In this document: piece after piece, positions 23,301 to 31,054 of the stretch
Layout: each line of letters opens with the position of its first letter
How positions within the stretch are numbered: the first letter of the stretch is position 1
Assembly (NCBI GenBank): GCA_035628645.1
Contig: DASPJL010000179.1
Span: forward strand, 1 to 31,054
DNA from: DASPJL01 sp035628645
Lineage (GTDB): Bacteria; Bacteroidota; Bacteroidia; Cytophagales; Cyclobacteriaceae
Direction: 5' to 3'
Length of the DNA: 31,054 bases
Program-made: the position numbers and the translations under genes
Notes under the pieces: generated by a model
Database searches by the model: none
What the model was told of the DNA's origin: nothing
Seen by the model: only the letters and a program-made list of their open reading frames with translations

Positions 23301-24242
23301 CTAGCCAAGCAACTCATTATTCAACTGACTAATACTTCTGTTGCATAAAATATTTTCAATCGCGCGTGCAAATAATATTCTGGAGCTCGCTACTTTAATT
23401 TTTGAAGAGGTAAACTGACGATCAATCGTGTCGGTAATGCATACAGATTCTAAAGGAGAGGCTTCAATTCTTTCTATCGCATTTCCTGTTAATAAGCCGT
23501 GGGTACAATAGGCTCTTACTGATTTTGCTCCATGTTCCATTATTATTTCCGAGGCTTTGCAAAGTGTGCCTGCTGTATCGATCATGTCGTCTATAATGAT
23601 TACGTTTTTGCCGGACACTTCCCCAATAATCTCCATGTGCGAAACCTGATTTGGTCTTAACCTTTCTTTGTTGATTACTGCCAGTTCTGATTCAATATGT
23701 TTTTTGTACTGTTTTATTCTTTTCAATCCGCCAAAGTCAGGGCTGCATAAGCAAATGTCAGGTAGTTGAAGCGAATTGATATGTGCTGCGAAAATAGAGG
23801 TAGTCTGAAGATGATCTACCGGAACTTTATAAAATCCTTCGATGGCATTGGTATGCATTTCCAAAGTAATTACCCTGTCTGCGCCTGCAAGCTGGATAAT
23901 GTCTGCCATCATCCTGGAGGCAACCGAGGTTCTTTCTCCATCTCTTCTTTCCTGACGGCTATGGGGCAAATAGGGAATTACGCAAACCACTTCTTTGGCT
24001 GACGATCTTTTTGCTGCATCAATGGTCAGAAAATATTCGAATACATTTTCATAGGGAAGATTGATCCTTGAAATAATAAAAATGGTCTTTTCCCGGATGG
24101 TTTGGTCAAAGCGAACATAAACTTCCCCGTCAGAAAATCTTTCAGAGTAAATAACGCCTAAATCCACCCCCAGGTGATCTGCAATTGTTTGAGAAAACTC
24201 CTTTGATTTTGGGGTAGTATAGATGAGAAAGTTCTTTTCCAT
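23301..24242 (-). CDS. prs: Ribose-phosphate pyrophosphokinase (PRPP synthetase), divergent type
   Basis: Makes PRPP from ribose 5-phosphate and ATP for purine, pyrimidine, NAD, His and Trp synthesis. The 313-residue length is standard. Recognisable parts are FSDGEVYVRF near residues 36-45, the ATP/flexible-loop region RQERRDGERTSV near 96-107, AGADRVITLEMHTNAIEGF near 119-137, and the PRPP-binding loop VIIIDDMIDTAGTL near 213-226. In the usual Bacteroidota enzyme the loop reads close to RQDRKDKPRVAI and the later motif is DLHAGQIQGFF. Here both are changed, so this may be a second, specialised paralogue. A perfect -7 box lies 30 bp upstream. Confidence 0.88.
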   Translation of the reverse strand: MEKNFLIYTTPKSKEFSQTIADHLGVDLGVIYSERFSDGEVYVRFDQTIREKTIFIISRINLPYENVFEYFLTIDAAKRSSAKEVVCVIPYLPHSRQERRDGERTSVASRMMADIIQLAGADRVITLEMHTNAIEGFYKVPVDHLQTTSIFAAHINSLQLPDICLCSPDFGGLKRIKQYKKHIESELAVINKERLRPNQVSHMEIIGEVSGKNVIIIDDMIDTAGTLCKASEIIMEHGAKSVRAYCTHGLLTGNAIERIEASPLESVCITDTIDRQFTSSKIKVASSRILFARAIENILCNRSISQLNNELLG

Positions 24243-24271
24243 TTTTTATAATTTTCTGAATTTAAGATGTT

Positions 24272-24279
24272 CAAATTTA
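24272..24279 (-). promoter_or_regulatory. -7 box for prs at the edge of a repeat
   Basis: Minus-strand TAAATTTG, a perfect TAnnTTTG, 29 bp ahead of the prs ATG. It coincides with the outer end of the palindromic repeat at 24273-24380. Confidence 0.5.
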
Positions 24280-24380
24280 ACCACGGGGTTCATGAAGAGA
24301 AATATTGAGGTACACCGAGAAACATTAAGAAAACCTCGGTATCTCCGTGTAAAAACTCTATGATCTCTGTGGTAAATTTC
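24273..24380. repeat. Palindromic intergenic repeat between DUF5686 gene and prs
   Basis: The outer arms AAATTTAACCAC... (from 24273) and ...GTGGTAAATTT (to about 24379) are imperfectly complementary. Inside, GAGGTACACCGAG (24308-24319 region) pairs with the CTCGGTATCTCCGTGT region (24335-24350). The short phrases CCACGG, ACACCGAG, CCGTGT and CTCTGTGG recur in both orientations, as in the CTCTGTG-type repeats I recall from many Bacteroidota intergenic regions. Confidence 0.55.
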
Positions 24381-24395
24381 ATTACAAAAAGAAGG

Positions 24396-26921
24396 TTAAA
24401 AAAGATCAATTCCAAACCTCAATCTGATCGCACCTTGTACTTTGGAAACATTATTATATCCGGTTACAAAATCGACCCTGAAGAATTTGGCTATATTTTC
24501 TACTCCCAACTGCAATTCAACATGCTCCCGATTATCTTCTGTTCGCAAGAAGTTGACTCCCGCTACTTCCTGGAATTTTGTTTTTCTTAATAATGGTATT
24601 TTATTAAAAATAAATCCGTTAAAATGGTGTTCATAATGGGCTTCTATATAAGATGAGGTGGTGCTGTTCGTATAATAATCCAGTAATTGAAAATTTCCTG
24701 TAGGCTGTTTCAGGTTTAGAAATATAGTCTGATTGCCATTGAAATGTTTGTAGTCCACAAAAGGAACCGAGTGTTTATTCAGAAACCCTCCTACAGACAC
24801 GTTCCATGTTGATTTTCCTAATAAACCAAAGTTAAAGTTGTCATTAACCGTTACGCTTGCCAAATCAAAATTTACGTCACTATCGAGCAAAGGTGCGCCT
24901 TTAGCGTATTTAAGGGAAAATACCGGATACTTTGAGCTATGTGGTTCTTTGCCATGTGGCATTGTAGAATATTTTTGATTGATCACGAACCTCAGTTCTC
25001 CATTGAATAAAAGCGCCTGATGATCTTCGATTACGGGCGAGTCAAAAGTTGTCAATGAAAACGGATCTAAAGGATTATTTGAAGTATATCTTCTGTTTTC
25101 ATCTTCATTTACAAAAGCAAAGTTTGTCCTGTTTCTCAGCCCATGTCTGAATTCGTACCCTACATTTCCTGAAAAATATATTCCATTGGTGAGTTCCTGT
25201 TTGTAATTTATTTTGGCATAAGTTTTTTCATAAAGCTTCATATAATTTTCCCGTAAAAAAAGAGAGTAGTAAGTATTGATAATCCGATCTACAGAATTCA
25301 GCGTATTGATCTGGCTTACATATTTTCCACCTTCAATTCCGATAAACTGTTGCTTGAAACGATTCATTGACCAGTTTAACTCGGTTTTCGGATTAAAATG
25401 ACCATTTGAAAAACCATACCTCAGGTGAGTCGCCCATGTGAAATTTTGCTGGTTCCACTTGCCCTTCCGAAAAGTAAAGATAAAATTGACATTTGCTCCC
25501 TCTACAGTGTTGAAGTTGAGAATATCGATTAAAGGATTTGTTGAATACCTCGTTTCATTGTAGCGCCGGTAATAAGTATATCCAAGGAGCAGACTTGTCC
25601 ATCCAAACTTATTTCTTTTCATGTCTACGGAGTCAAGGTATTCTTTGGAGGTCTGCACTCTTTCCGTACTGTCTGCCTTTAGATAGTATTTCATTTCATC
25701 GGCAGTAAGCAAAACAGGTCTTGTGGTTTTCCAATAAGAAGAATCCCTTTTATTGGCTTGTGTTTCTATTTTGAATACTTCATTCTTAAAGAAAAACTGA
25801 GGAAACTCCCGGTTGATTTCATAATTGGCGTAATTCACCACATTTACAAATGAAGCCCCAAAACCAAGCGCCTTAAGCTGCGCCTGGTATTTTACCGAAG
25901 CAGGCATCCAAATCGAATCATTGATAGCTACATAATCTTGCTGAATCTTAAAATTCTGAAAAAACTCTATCTGATTTTCCCCTAGTTCAAGGTCTATACC
26001 GGTTATGTTCCAGGTATCATCCACGATATAAATGTATCCCTTAAAGACTGGGTCGCTCTTTCGTTTTGGTATCACCTGGATTTTATTGATGATCCTGTTC
26101 CCTTCCTTGATTTCACCTTCCAGTTTGTAATCGTAAAAGAGAAATGAGTTTTGGGAAATAGGGGAAACAAAACCCCTTTGAGTAAGGCCATCAATTTTTA
26201 ACAAATTATGATAAAAGTTTGCTTTCAGCTCTGTGTCGCCAATCCTGTTCCAGCTATATCCCTGGCTGTTTCCTGCAACTTTTGAGGAAATCATTTCTTC
26301 TTTCACATTATCGGGTTTTTGAACATAGAGCCTGGCTTTTGATTCTGACAAATAGACCATACCGAGATTAGTGGAATCCGGCATTTGATCTTTTGGTATA
26401 AAAAACAGTAAAGCGGGTCTGTCTTGCGGAATTTCATCTAATTTGCCAACCCCTTTAATGTAGACATCACACGAATAACTCTGAACTGCATCGAGATTGT
26501 CTTTCCTCTTTTTCTGCGCTTCTTTAATTATTCCATATGCCGGATCTTTGTATTTGTTTGTAATGGTCACTTCTTTCAAAACCACTTCCTCGGGAACCAT
26601 CCGGACATTTATTTCCTGGTCTTTACTTAAATCCACTTGCCTGAATTGTTTTTTAAATCCCAGGTATTGGTAGGCCAGTGTATAAGTTCCCTTTTTCAAT
26701 TTTATAGAATACTCGCCCTTAGAGTTTGAAGAAGTGCCATTAGAAGTACCGTCCACAATTACGTATGCATAGGGTAAAGTTTCGCCATTTTGATCAGTTA
26801 TTTTTCCATAAACTTTAAACTGCTGTGGATCCTGAACTGGATCGATTGAAAAAATATGTGCTTTTATTTCTTTTGAAATAAGAAAGCAAAATAAAAGCAA
26901 AATGAATTTTGTGTTTTTCAT
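24396..26921 (-). CDS. DUF5686 outer-membrane protein with carboxypeptidase-regulatory-like domain
   Basis: An 841-residue exported protein. A signal peptide (residues 1-21, ending KAHIF) is followed by a carboxypeptidase-regulatory-like beta-sandwich (about 35-110: VYGKITDQNGETLPYAYVIV, SNSKGEYSIKLKKGTYTL, YLGFKKQ). The DUF5686 region then begins with KDPAYGIIKEAQKKRKDN near 125-142. The C-terminal half is rich in alternating aromatic beta-strands and ends in an aromatic (RFGIDLF), consistent with an outer-membrane beta-barrel. There is no TonB-dependent plug motif, so it is not a SusC-type receptor. Function in this family is unknown; it is common in Bacteroidota. Confidence 0.87.
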   Translation of the reverse strand: MKNTKFILLLFCFLISKEIKAHIFSIDPVQDPQQFKVYGKITDQNGETLPYAYVIVDGTSNGTSSNSKGEYSIKLKKGTYTLAYQYLGFKKQFRQVDLSKDQEINVRMVPEEVVLKEVTITNKYKDPAYGIIKEAQKKRKDNLDAVQSYSCDVYIKGVGKLDEIPQDRPALLFFIPKDQMPDSTNLGMVYLSESKARLYVQKPDNVKEEMISSKVAGNSQGYSWNRIGDTELKANFYHNLLKIDGLTQRGFVSPISQNSFLFYDYKLEGEIKEGNRIINKIQVIPKRKSDPVFKGYIYIVDDTWNITGIDLELGENQIEFFQNFKIQQDYVAINDSIWMPASVKYQAQLKALGFGASFVNVVNYANYEINREFPQFFFKNEVFKIETQANKRDSSYWKTTRPVLLTADEMKYYLKADSTERVQTSKEYLDSVDMKRNKFGWTSLLLGYTYYRRYNETRYSTNPLIDILNFNTVEGANVNFIFTFRKGKWNQQNFTWATHLRYGFSNGHFNPKTELNWSMNRFKQQFIGIEGGKYVSQINTLNSVDRIINTYYSLFLRENYMKLYEKTYAKINYKQELTNGIYFSGNVGYEFRHGLRNRTNFAFVNEDENRRYTSNNPLDPFSLTTFDSPVIEDHQALLFNGELRFVINQKYSTMPHGKEPHSSKYPVFSLKYAKGAPLLDSDVNFDLASVTVNDNFNFGLLGKSTWNVSVGGFLNKHSVPFVDYKHFNGNQTIFLNLKQPTGNFQLLDYYTNSTTSSYIEAHYEHHFNGFIFNKIPLLRKTKFQEVAGVNFLRTEDNREHVELQLGVENIAKFFRVDFVTGYNNVSKVQGAIRLRFGIDLF

Positions 26922-27006
26922 TAAACGATTAGAGTATTTAAAAGCACTTTTGTTACAATTTACTATCTGATGGGGAAATTATTTCTTCCTGTATAATTAA
27001 AATATT

Positions 27007-27495
27007 TTATTCCACTATCCAGATCCGGCTATTGTTGCGCATTTTGTACTTCTTCCATTTTGGAAGTAAGCGAACCAGTTGCGAGGATAAAATCATCGTA
27101 ACACCAATAATAATTGATTCTTTCGGACTGTATTTATTTTTACTTGTTAAATATGCCAGGGTAGGAAAAACAATAAAACCAATTCCTACGGATTGTAATC
27201 CTACACGCAAAGTTGTGACACTATTTCGAGGCATATAAACCTGTGAAATATCTTTGGTGGATATTCTTAAACCTGAAGAAATTATAATGGTTGAATCCCT
27301 GAACCCAAGTATAACATCGTTAAATAAAGCCTCTTCTCCTTTTAATTTGAAATGAAATTCATCGCCTTCTACCAACCGTATTCTTTTTCCCCCTAATTTT
27401 TCTACAACAATATATCTGGTTTGAGCAAGGGAAGTATAATAAGAGAAAAGAAGAAAAAATGAAAGAAGGTAAGCACCTGGACAAATAGAAAACAT
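27007..27495 (-). CDS. Small exported/membrane protein of unknown function
   Basis: A 162-residue protein with a hydrophobic N-terminal segment ending in SLAQ (about residues 7-25), like a signal peptide but without the usual basic residues before it. A beta-rich domain follows (about 28-90: EGDEFHFKLKGEEALFNDVI, RDSTIIISSG), then one or two hydrophobic segments (about 95-135) and a basic C-terminus. No family is recognised. The ATG lies directly after the T run of the terminator-like hairpin that ends the M56 gene, leaving no room for a ribosome-binding site outside the hairpin. Expression may depend on read-through. Confidence 0.65.
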   Translation of the reverse strand: MFSICPGAYLLSFFLLFSYYTSLAQTRYIVVEKLGGKRIRLVEGDEFHFKLKGEEALFNDVILGFRDSTIIISSGLRISTKDISQVYMPRNSVTTLRVGLQSVGIGFIVFPTLAYLTSKNKYSPKESIIIGVTMILSSQLVRLLPKWKKYKMRNNSRIWIVE

Positions 27496-27542
27496 AAAAA
27501 AGGCATCAAACTTTCTGTTATTACGAGGGAAAAGTTTGATGC
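27495..27542 (-). terminator. Terminator after the M56 protease gene
   Basis: On the minus strand GCATCAAACTTT pairs perfectly with AAAGTTTGATGC (27531-27542 and 27503-27514, 12 bp, 16-nt loop), followed by CTTTTTT. The T run touches the ATG of the next gene. Confidence 0.7.
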
Positions 27543-27614
27543 GCTACTTTTTGTCTCTCAACCTGGAGTTATGTATAGGTTGGAATTTATGAATCGATAA
27601 GAAAATTGATCCAA

Positions 27615-29990
27615 CTACTTTCGCTTTGAGTTTTTAGCGATTCCGTGGATTTTCAGATTTATATACTCATCAATAGTACTATAGTCGAAACCGTCGTCTT
27701 TTGCTTCTTTAATAAAACTCCCGTCTACATCATGGATCTTGGCATTAATTACATCATTAATATCGAGTTTGTTAAATCCAACTGATTTCAGGCTCTCAAT
27801 AAATTCGGCATTTACTCCATGAATTGTCGCCTCTATTATTTTTTTTAAGCTTAAATCACCATAACCTAAAGATTTAGCTTCTTTAATAGTAGTTGAATTT
27901 ACACCGTGGATTTTAGCTTGAAGAATTTCATCCATACTTAAATCTTTAAATCCTGCATTTTTGAGATCAGACATGTATGCAGCATTTACACCATGAATTT
28001 TCAAGTCAATAATTTTTCTCAGGCTAAGATCTTCAAAACCCAAGGATTGTATTTCTTTTATTGATTGAGGATCTATATCATGAATTTTGGCTTCAATAAT
28101 CTGATCCAAATTAAGGTTTTTAAATCCTGAGGTCTTAAGACCTTCAATGTATCCCGCATTTACACCATGGATTTTTAGCTCCACAATTTTTCTCATACTC
28201 AGATCATTGAAACCCATAGATTGCATTTCTTTAATCGTTTTAGGATTTACATCATGGATCTTTGCTTCAATTATCTGATCCAGATCAAGATTAGCAAAAC
28301 CTGCTGATTTGAGATCTGCAATATATTGAGCATTAACGCCGTGAATTTGTAATGCGATCATTTTTTCAATTCCAGGATTTCCAAATCCAAGGGCTTGAAT
28401 TTCCTTGATAGTCTTTGGATTAATGTCATGAATTTTTGCTGCCAAAAGCTGCTCAACCTCTAAGTTCTTAAAGCCCGCCCCACTTAAACTTTCAATATAA
28501 TTTTTATCAACTTCATGAATGGACATGGCAAGCAGTTGATCTCCGGTTAAGGTTTTATACTTGTCTTTTAAGTAATCCACATATTTTCGGCTTACATCAT
28601 TTAAAAACAGATGAAACATGAAGTTTTTATCAGATACTGATAAGTCGTTCTTTATAAGATAACTTTCAAATGAATCGTCCTTTGTAAATACATATTTTCC
28701 CTGACTGACTTCTTTGTCCAAAGCTCCAATTATTTTAAGCGTTCCTGTTTCTCTTTTTAAAATAAAAACTTCATTCTCCTGCTTTTCGAAGTCAGACTTC
28801 TCGAAACACGTCGAAATATTCCATCTTGAAGAGTTACTGTTATCTTTAAAATCTATACAATATTCATTTTCAATTTCGCGGCTATACCAGAAGCCTTGCG
28901 ACATATCGGCATTATTACCGATTTTTATGTGGGTTGATTGTCTTTTTTCGCTGCCTTCAAGTTCCTTGGGTGCATTGACAGCATTTTTATCCGACATCTT
29001 TATTGTTTGCCCGGATACCGGTTCATTCAAAAGCAATATAGTTCCTAACAGCAATGGAGCAAGAAATGCATATTTCCAATAGCTGCTCAAAGTTGATTTT
29101 TTAGCGTTCATCATAAGGATTCTTTGTTTAAGTAAAGATTGATTATAATTAGTAGTAATGGTTAGAGGCTTATTCGGCGCGGCAATTTGTAAAAGACTTA
29201 ACTGATATTGATCTTTCTGAACTTGTTTTTTATTTAATAAGATAGTGTCTGTTTCATATTCGATATTCTTCTCAATCTCTCTTTTATAAATCCAAACCAG
29301 AGGGTTAAACCAGAGAAAGATTACTCCTATTTCAGCAATCAAAAGATCCCAACTATGTCCCTGATTCACATGAATTTTTTCGTGAGCAATTATCTGTTCA
29401 TAAGTCTCAAAATCATATTCATCAGGATGAATAAAAATGTAATTAAAGAAGGAACAGGGCGCTTGTTTGGGTTTTGCATTGACAATTATGTATTTACCAT
29501 CTTGAATTTTATCTTCGCTTTTGAAAATTTTAACGATGATTGCAGTAGCTTGAAATAAAAGATTCAGGGCAAAAACCATTACACCAAAAAAATAAAACAA
29601 AACAAACCAGAAAATAGGGCTTCTGTCAACGGTAAGGGTATATAAAGAAGAATTATCAGCTGTGTTTTCATCATTTTTGACAGAAACATCAATTGCATTT
29701 TCCTCCGATAATGCCTTTTTCTCTTTCTTAATAAAATTAGTATTTACAGGAGCCGGGGTTGAGACTACAAAATCACCTGTATTCTCTGCTTTATAAAACA
29801 AGGAAGAAAGAAAACCCTGATGAGTTACAAGCTTTGGTAATTTGACCGATGGCAATGTAAATGCAAAAGCAAGAAAGACAATAAAATAAACTCTGTTAGC
29901 TCTGAAAAAAGTCTCTTGTTGCAGCAGAATTTTATAGAACAACAGAGCGACAGCCACCACAATTGAAGCTTTTAAAAGATAGAATATCAT
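27615..29990 (-). CDS. M56 (BlaR1/MecR1-type) membrane metallopeptidase with C-terminal tandem repeats
   Basis: A 791-residue integral-membrane protease, partner of the BlaI-type repressor gene that precedes it (ATGA overlap, 4 nt). Hydrophobic segments lie near residues 5-22, 33-48, 125-152, 217-235 and 305-322. The zinc motif HEKIH is at 203-207, followed by the NPLVWIYKREIEKNIEYETD block with the third ligand. The part after the last membrane helix (330-455) is unassigned. From residue 489 (weakly from 460) to the end run tandem 29-residue repeats of the type LKIHGVNAxYIxxLKxxGF. There is no penicillin-binding domain, so the signal is not necessarily a beta-lactam. By analogy with BlaR1, sensing would activate the protease and remove the repressor. 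Confidence 0.9.
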   Translation of the reverse strand: MIFYLLKASIVVAVALLFYKILLQQETFFRANRVYFIVFLAFAFTLPSVKLPKLVTHQGFLSSLFYKAENTGDFVVSTPAPVNTNFIKKEKKALSEENAIDVSVKNDENTADNSSLYTLTVDRSPIFWFVLFYFFGVMVFALNLLFQATAIIVKIFKSEDKIQDGKYIIVNAKPKQAPCSFFNYIFIHPDEYDFETYEQIIAHEKIHVNQGHSWDLLIAEIGVIFLWFNPLVWIYKREIEKNIEYETDTILLNKKQVQKDQYQLSLLQIAAPNKPLTITTNYNQSLLKQRILMMNAKKSTLSSYWKYAFLAPLLLGTILLLNEPVSGQTIKMSDKNAVNAPKELEGSEKRQSTHIKIGNNADMSQGFWYSREIENEYCIDFKDNSNSSRWNISTCFEKSDFEKQENEVFILKRETGTLKIIGALDKEVSQGKYVFTKDDSFESYLIKNDLSVSDKNFMFHLFLNDVSRKYVDYLKDKYKTLTGDQLLAMSIHEVDKNYIESLSGAGFKNLEVEQLLAAKIHDINPKTIKEIQALGFGNPGIEKMIALQIHGVNAQYIADLKSAGFANLDLDQIIEAKIHDVNPKTIKEMQSMGFNDLSMRKIVELKIHGVNAGYIEGLKTSGFKNLNLDQIIEAKIHDIDPQSIKEIQSLGFEDLSLRKIIDLKIHGVNAAYMSDLKNAGFKDLSMDEILQAKIHGVNSTTIKEAKSLGYGDLSLKKIIEATIHGVNAEFIESLKSVGFNKLDINDVINAKIHDVDGSFIKEAKDDGFDYSTIDEYINLKIHGIAKNSKRK
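27618..28526 (-). repeat. Tandem 87-bp coding repeat (29 residues) in the M56 gene
   Basis: Ten full units and one partial unit encode residues 489-791. Two versions alternate: type A (AKIHDVNPKTIKEMQSxGF) and type B (LKIHGVNAxYIxxLKxxGF), giving a higher-order unit of 58 residues (174 bp). A degenerate earlier unit covers residues 460-488. Every unit is exactly 29 residues, with no gaps. Confidence 0.9.
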
Positions 29991-30358
29991 TTCTTTGAGG
30001 TTTTTTGTGCCTTGATAATATCGATAATTTCATCTATTTCAGCATCGGACAACTTTTCTTCCTTTGCAAAATGAGAGATCATTTTAGAAAATGAATCCCC
30101 AAAATACTTCTGCTTAATATCGTCCACGTCCTGCTTTCGATATTCTTCTAACGTAACCAAAGGAGCATATCGATAGGTGTTTCCGAACTTTTCGTCCTGC
30201 ACAAATCCCTTGTCTTTTAAAATTTTAACCATTGTGGCAATGGTATTATAATGAGGTTTGGGCTCGGGCATTTCCTCGATAATATCTTTTATAAAAACAT
30301 TTTCAAGGCGCCAAACCACTTGCATAATTTGTTCTTCTCGTTTTCCTAATTTTTGCAT
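29987..30358 (-). CDS. BlaI/MecI/CopY family transcriptional repressor
   Basis: A 123-residue winged-helix repressor that is normally cleaved or released through its M56 partner. Family landmarks are KREEQIMQVVWRLE near the start, IKDIIEEM, then the recognition-helix region PHYNTIATMVKILKDKGFV (about 36-54) and the wing around GNTYRYAPLVT. The C-terminal ~45 residues form the helical dimerisation part (SFSKMISHFAKEEKLSDAEID). The ATG at 30358 is chosen because it fits the family; an in-frame TTG three codons earlier is possible and sits better relative to an AGGAG. The upstream region carries three operator-like boxes, so autorepression is likely. The stop overlaps the M56 start. Confidence 0.93.
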   Translation of the reverse strand: MQKLGKREEQIMQVVWRLENVFIKDIIEEMPEPKPHYNTIATMVKILKDKGFVQDEKFGNTYRYAPLVTLEEYRKQDVDDIKQKYFGDSFSKMISHFAKEEKLSDAEIDEIIDIIKAQKTSKK

Positions 30359-30376
30359 TTTTCTCAATTTTTAATG

Positions 30377-30440
30377 AATCTCCTAATGATATAGTAAACC
30401 TCCTAATTAATTAGTAATAAAACTAATCAATTAGGAGATT
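30377..30440. promoter_or_regulatory. Triple operator-like array upstream of the blaI-type gene
   Basis: Three 12-bp boxes of the form CTAAT-N2-ATTAG: CTAATGATATAG (30383-30394, degenerate), CTAATTAATTAG (30403-30414, perfect) and CTAATCAATTAG (30423-30434, perfect arms). Their centres are exactly 20 bp apart. The whole region is also bounded by an 11-bp perfect inverted repeat (30377-30387 and 30430-30440) centred on the middle box. This is the layout expected of cooperative dimer binding by a BlaI-type repressor. Confidence 0.7.
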
Positions 30441-30574
30441 TATTTTTTAGACCATTAATTATTAAGAGAATGCGGGGGCCAAATGCTTAATACATGGAGA
30501 AAGGTTTATTCTATAGACACGATTTTAAAATTCAGTCATCAAACAATCAAGTGATCTAAAAGCCTAGGTTCAAA

Positions 30575-31054
30575 TTATTCCTTGATAAACTTTGCGAGTT
30601 GAACCGATCCTTCTTTATTGGTGATTTTGATAAAGTAAATTCCCGATTTGAAATTATACGCACCCAGATTTACGTCGACTATCCCATCAGAAGCGCCTTT
30701 TAAGTTTTCCTCAAAATGAATACTTCCATACTTGTCATAGATTTTTACATTGAAATATTTACCGGAAAGAATGTCGGATTTTATAATGAAAGCATTGTTC
30801 GTAACAGGATTGGGAAATACACTCAGATTTAAAGCACTTATCAAATCTGATAGGTTTGCATTCTTATAGGCGGTTGTAGCTTCAGCTTCGTGTATAAGCG
30901 CAACTTCCAACCCATTTAAGAAAGCGCTTCCCACAACGCCTTTTAAATTGATGTTTAACATTCCATCCATTACCCATATGTTGAAATACTTTTTTATAGC
31001 ATTATACTTACTTGTAGCATACATATCGAAGTTGCTTTGGACTTCTACGTCCTC
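30575..31054 (-). CDS. Secreted protein with T9SS C-terminal sorting domain (5' end outside window)
   Basis: Only the last 159 residues are in the window; the frame stays open to the edge, so the true start lies beyond it. The N-terminal part (FNIWVMDGMLNINLKGVVGS, then AFLNGLEVALI) resembles the end of a malectin-type carbohydrate-binding domain. The last ~80 residues are a type A Por-secretion sorting domain: SVFPNPVTNNAFII, VKIYDKYGSIHFEENL, DVNLGAYNFKSGIYFIKI, and a final LAKFIKE. This targets the protein across the outer membrane by type IX secretion. It is probably a large cell-surface or extracellular protein. It lies upstream of the blaI-type gene on the same strand, but a 134-bp gap and the operators make co-transcription unlikely. 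Confidence 0.85.
   Translation of the reverse strand, partial: EDVEVQSNFDMYATSKYNAIKKYFNIWVMDGMLNINLKGVVGSAFLNGLEVALIHEAEATTAYKNANLSDLISALNLSVFPNPVTNNAFIIKSDILSGKYFNVKIYDKYGSIHFEENLKGASDGIVDVNLGAYNFKSGIYFIKITNKEGSVQLAKFIKE

Noticed and set aside
27618..28526. Regularly spaced repeats that might suggest a CRISPR array
   Set aside because: The 87-bp period is fully coding, the units are contiguous without unique spacers, and the repetition is at protein level.
28714..29082. 122-codon open frame antisense to the M56 gene
   Set aside because: No start context or domain, and it is covered by a convincing gene on the other strand.

Overview
The window is an AT-rich chromosomal segment from a member of the Bacteroidota, most likely of the Cytophagales type. 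The evidence for this is a partial protein with a type IX secretion (T9SS) C-terminal sorting domain, a DUF5686 outer-membrane protein, several -7 boxes of the TAnnTTTG type, very few Shine-Dalgarno sequences, and the birA-rsfS-ftsH-LUD gene order. I see no rRNA, tRNA, insertion sequence, prophage or CRISPR array. Most of the segment is housekeeping DNA.

Layout. (1) 1-5.6 kb: birA (-) is divergent from rsfS-ftsH (+), followed by a LUD-domain gene, lpxH and a secreted beta-propeller-like protein; the last three overlap end to end. (2) 5.6-9.7 kb (-): the chaperone pair grpE-dnaJ and the cluster hpt-adk-obgE. (3) 9.8-13.8 kb: a TPR sensor histidine kinase without a response regulator (-), divergent from pgi (+). 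(4) 13.9-18.4 kb: an ABC-F ATPase (-), then acpH-aceK (+) with overlapping reading frames; aceK is noteworthy outside the Proteobacteria. (5) 18.4-22.7 kb: a small unknown gene, a 352-bp non-coding stretch with an orphan terminator, and a three-gene cobalamin-type ABC importer (btuF-btuC-btuD, -) controlled by a recognisable B12 riboswitch with its own -7 box. (6) 22.8-24.4 kb: two tiny overlapping membrane-protein genes (+), then a divergent PRPP synthetase (-) preceded by a palindromic intergenic repeat. (7) 24.4-31 kb (-): a DUF5686 outer-membrane protein, a small exported protein, a BlaI/M56 (BlaR1-type) regulator pair, and the 3' end of a T9SS cargo gene.

The most interesting region is the BlaI/M56 pair. 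The M56 membrane protease carries about eleven tandem 29-residue repeats that alternate between two types, giving a 58-residue higher-order unit. The region upstream of blaI has three operator-like boxes spaced exactly 20 bp apart inside a larger perfect symmetry. Other points worth following are the overlapping acpH-aceK pair, the extended B12 importer ATPase, the divergent PRPP synthetase, the tiny membrane-protein pair and the orphan hairpin/terminator region near 18.8 kb.
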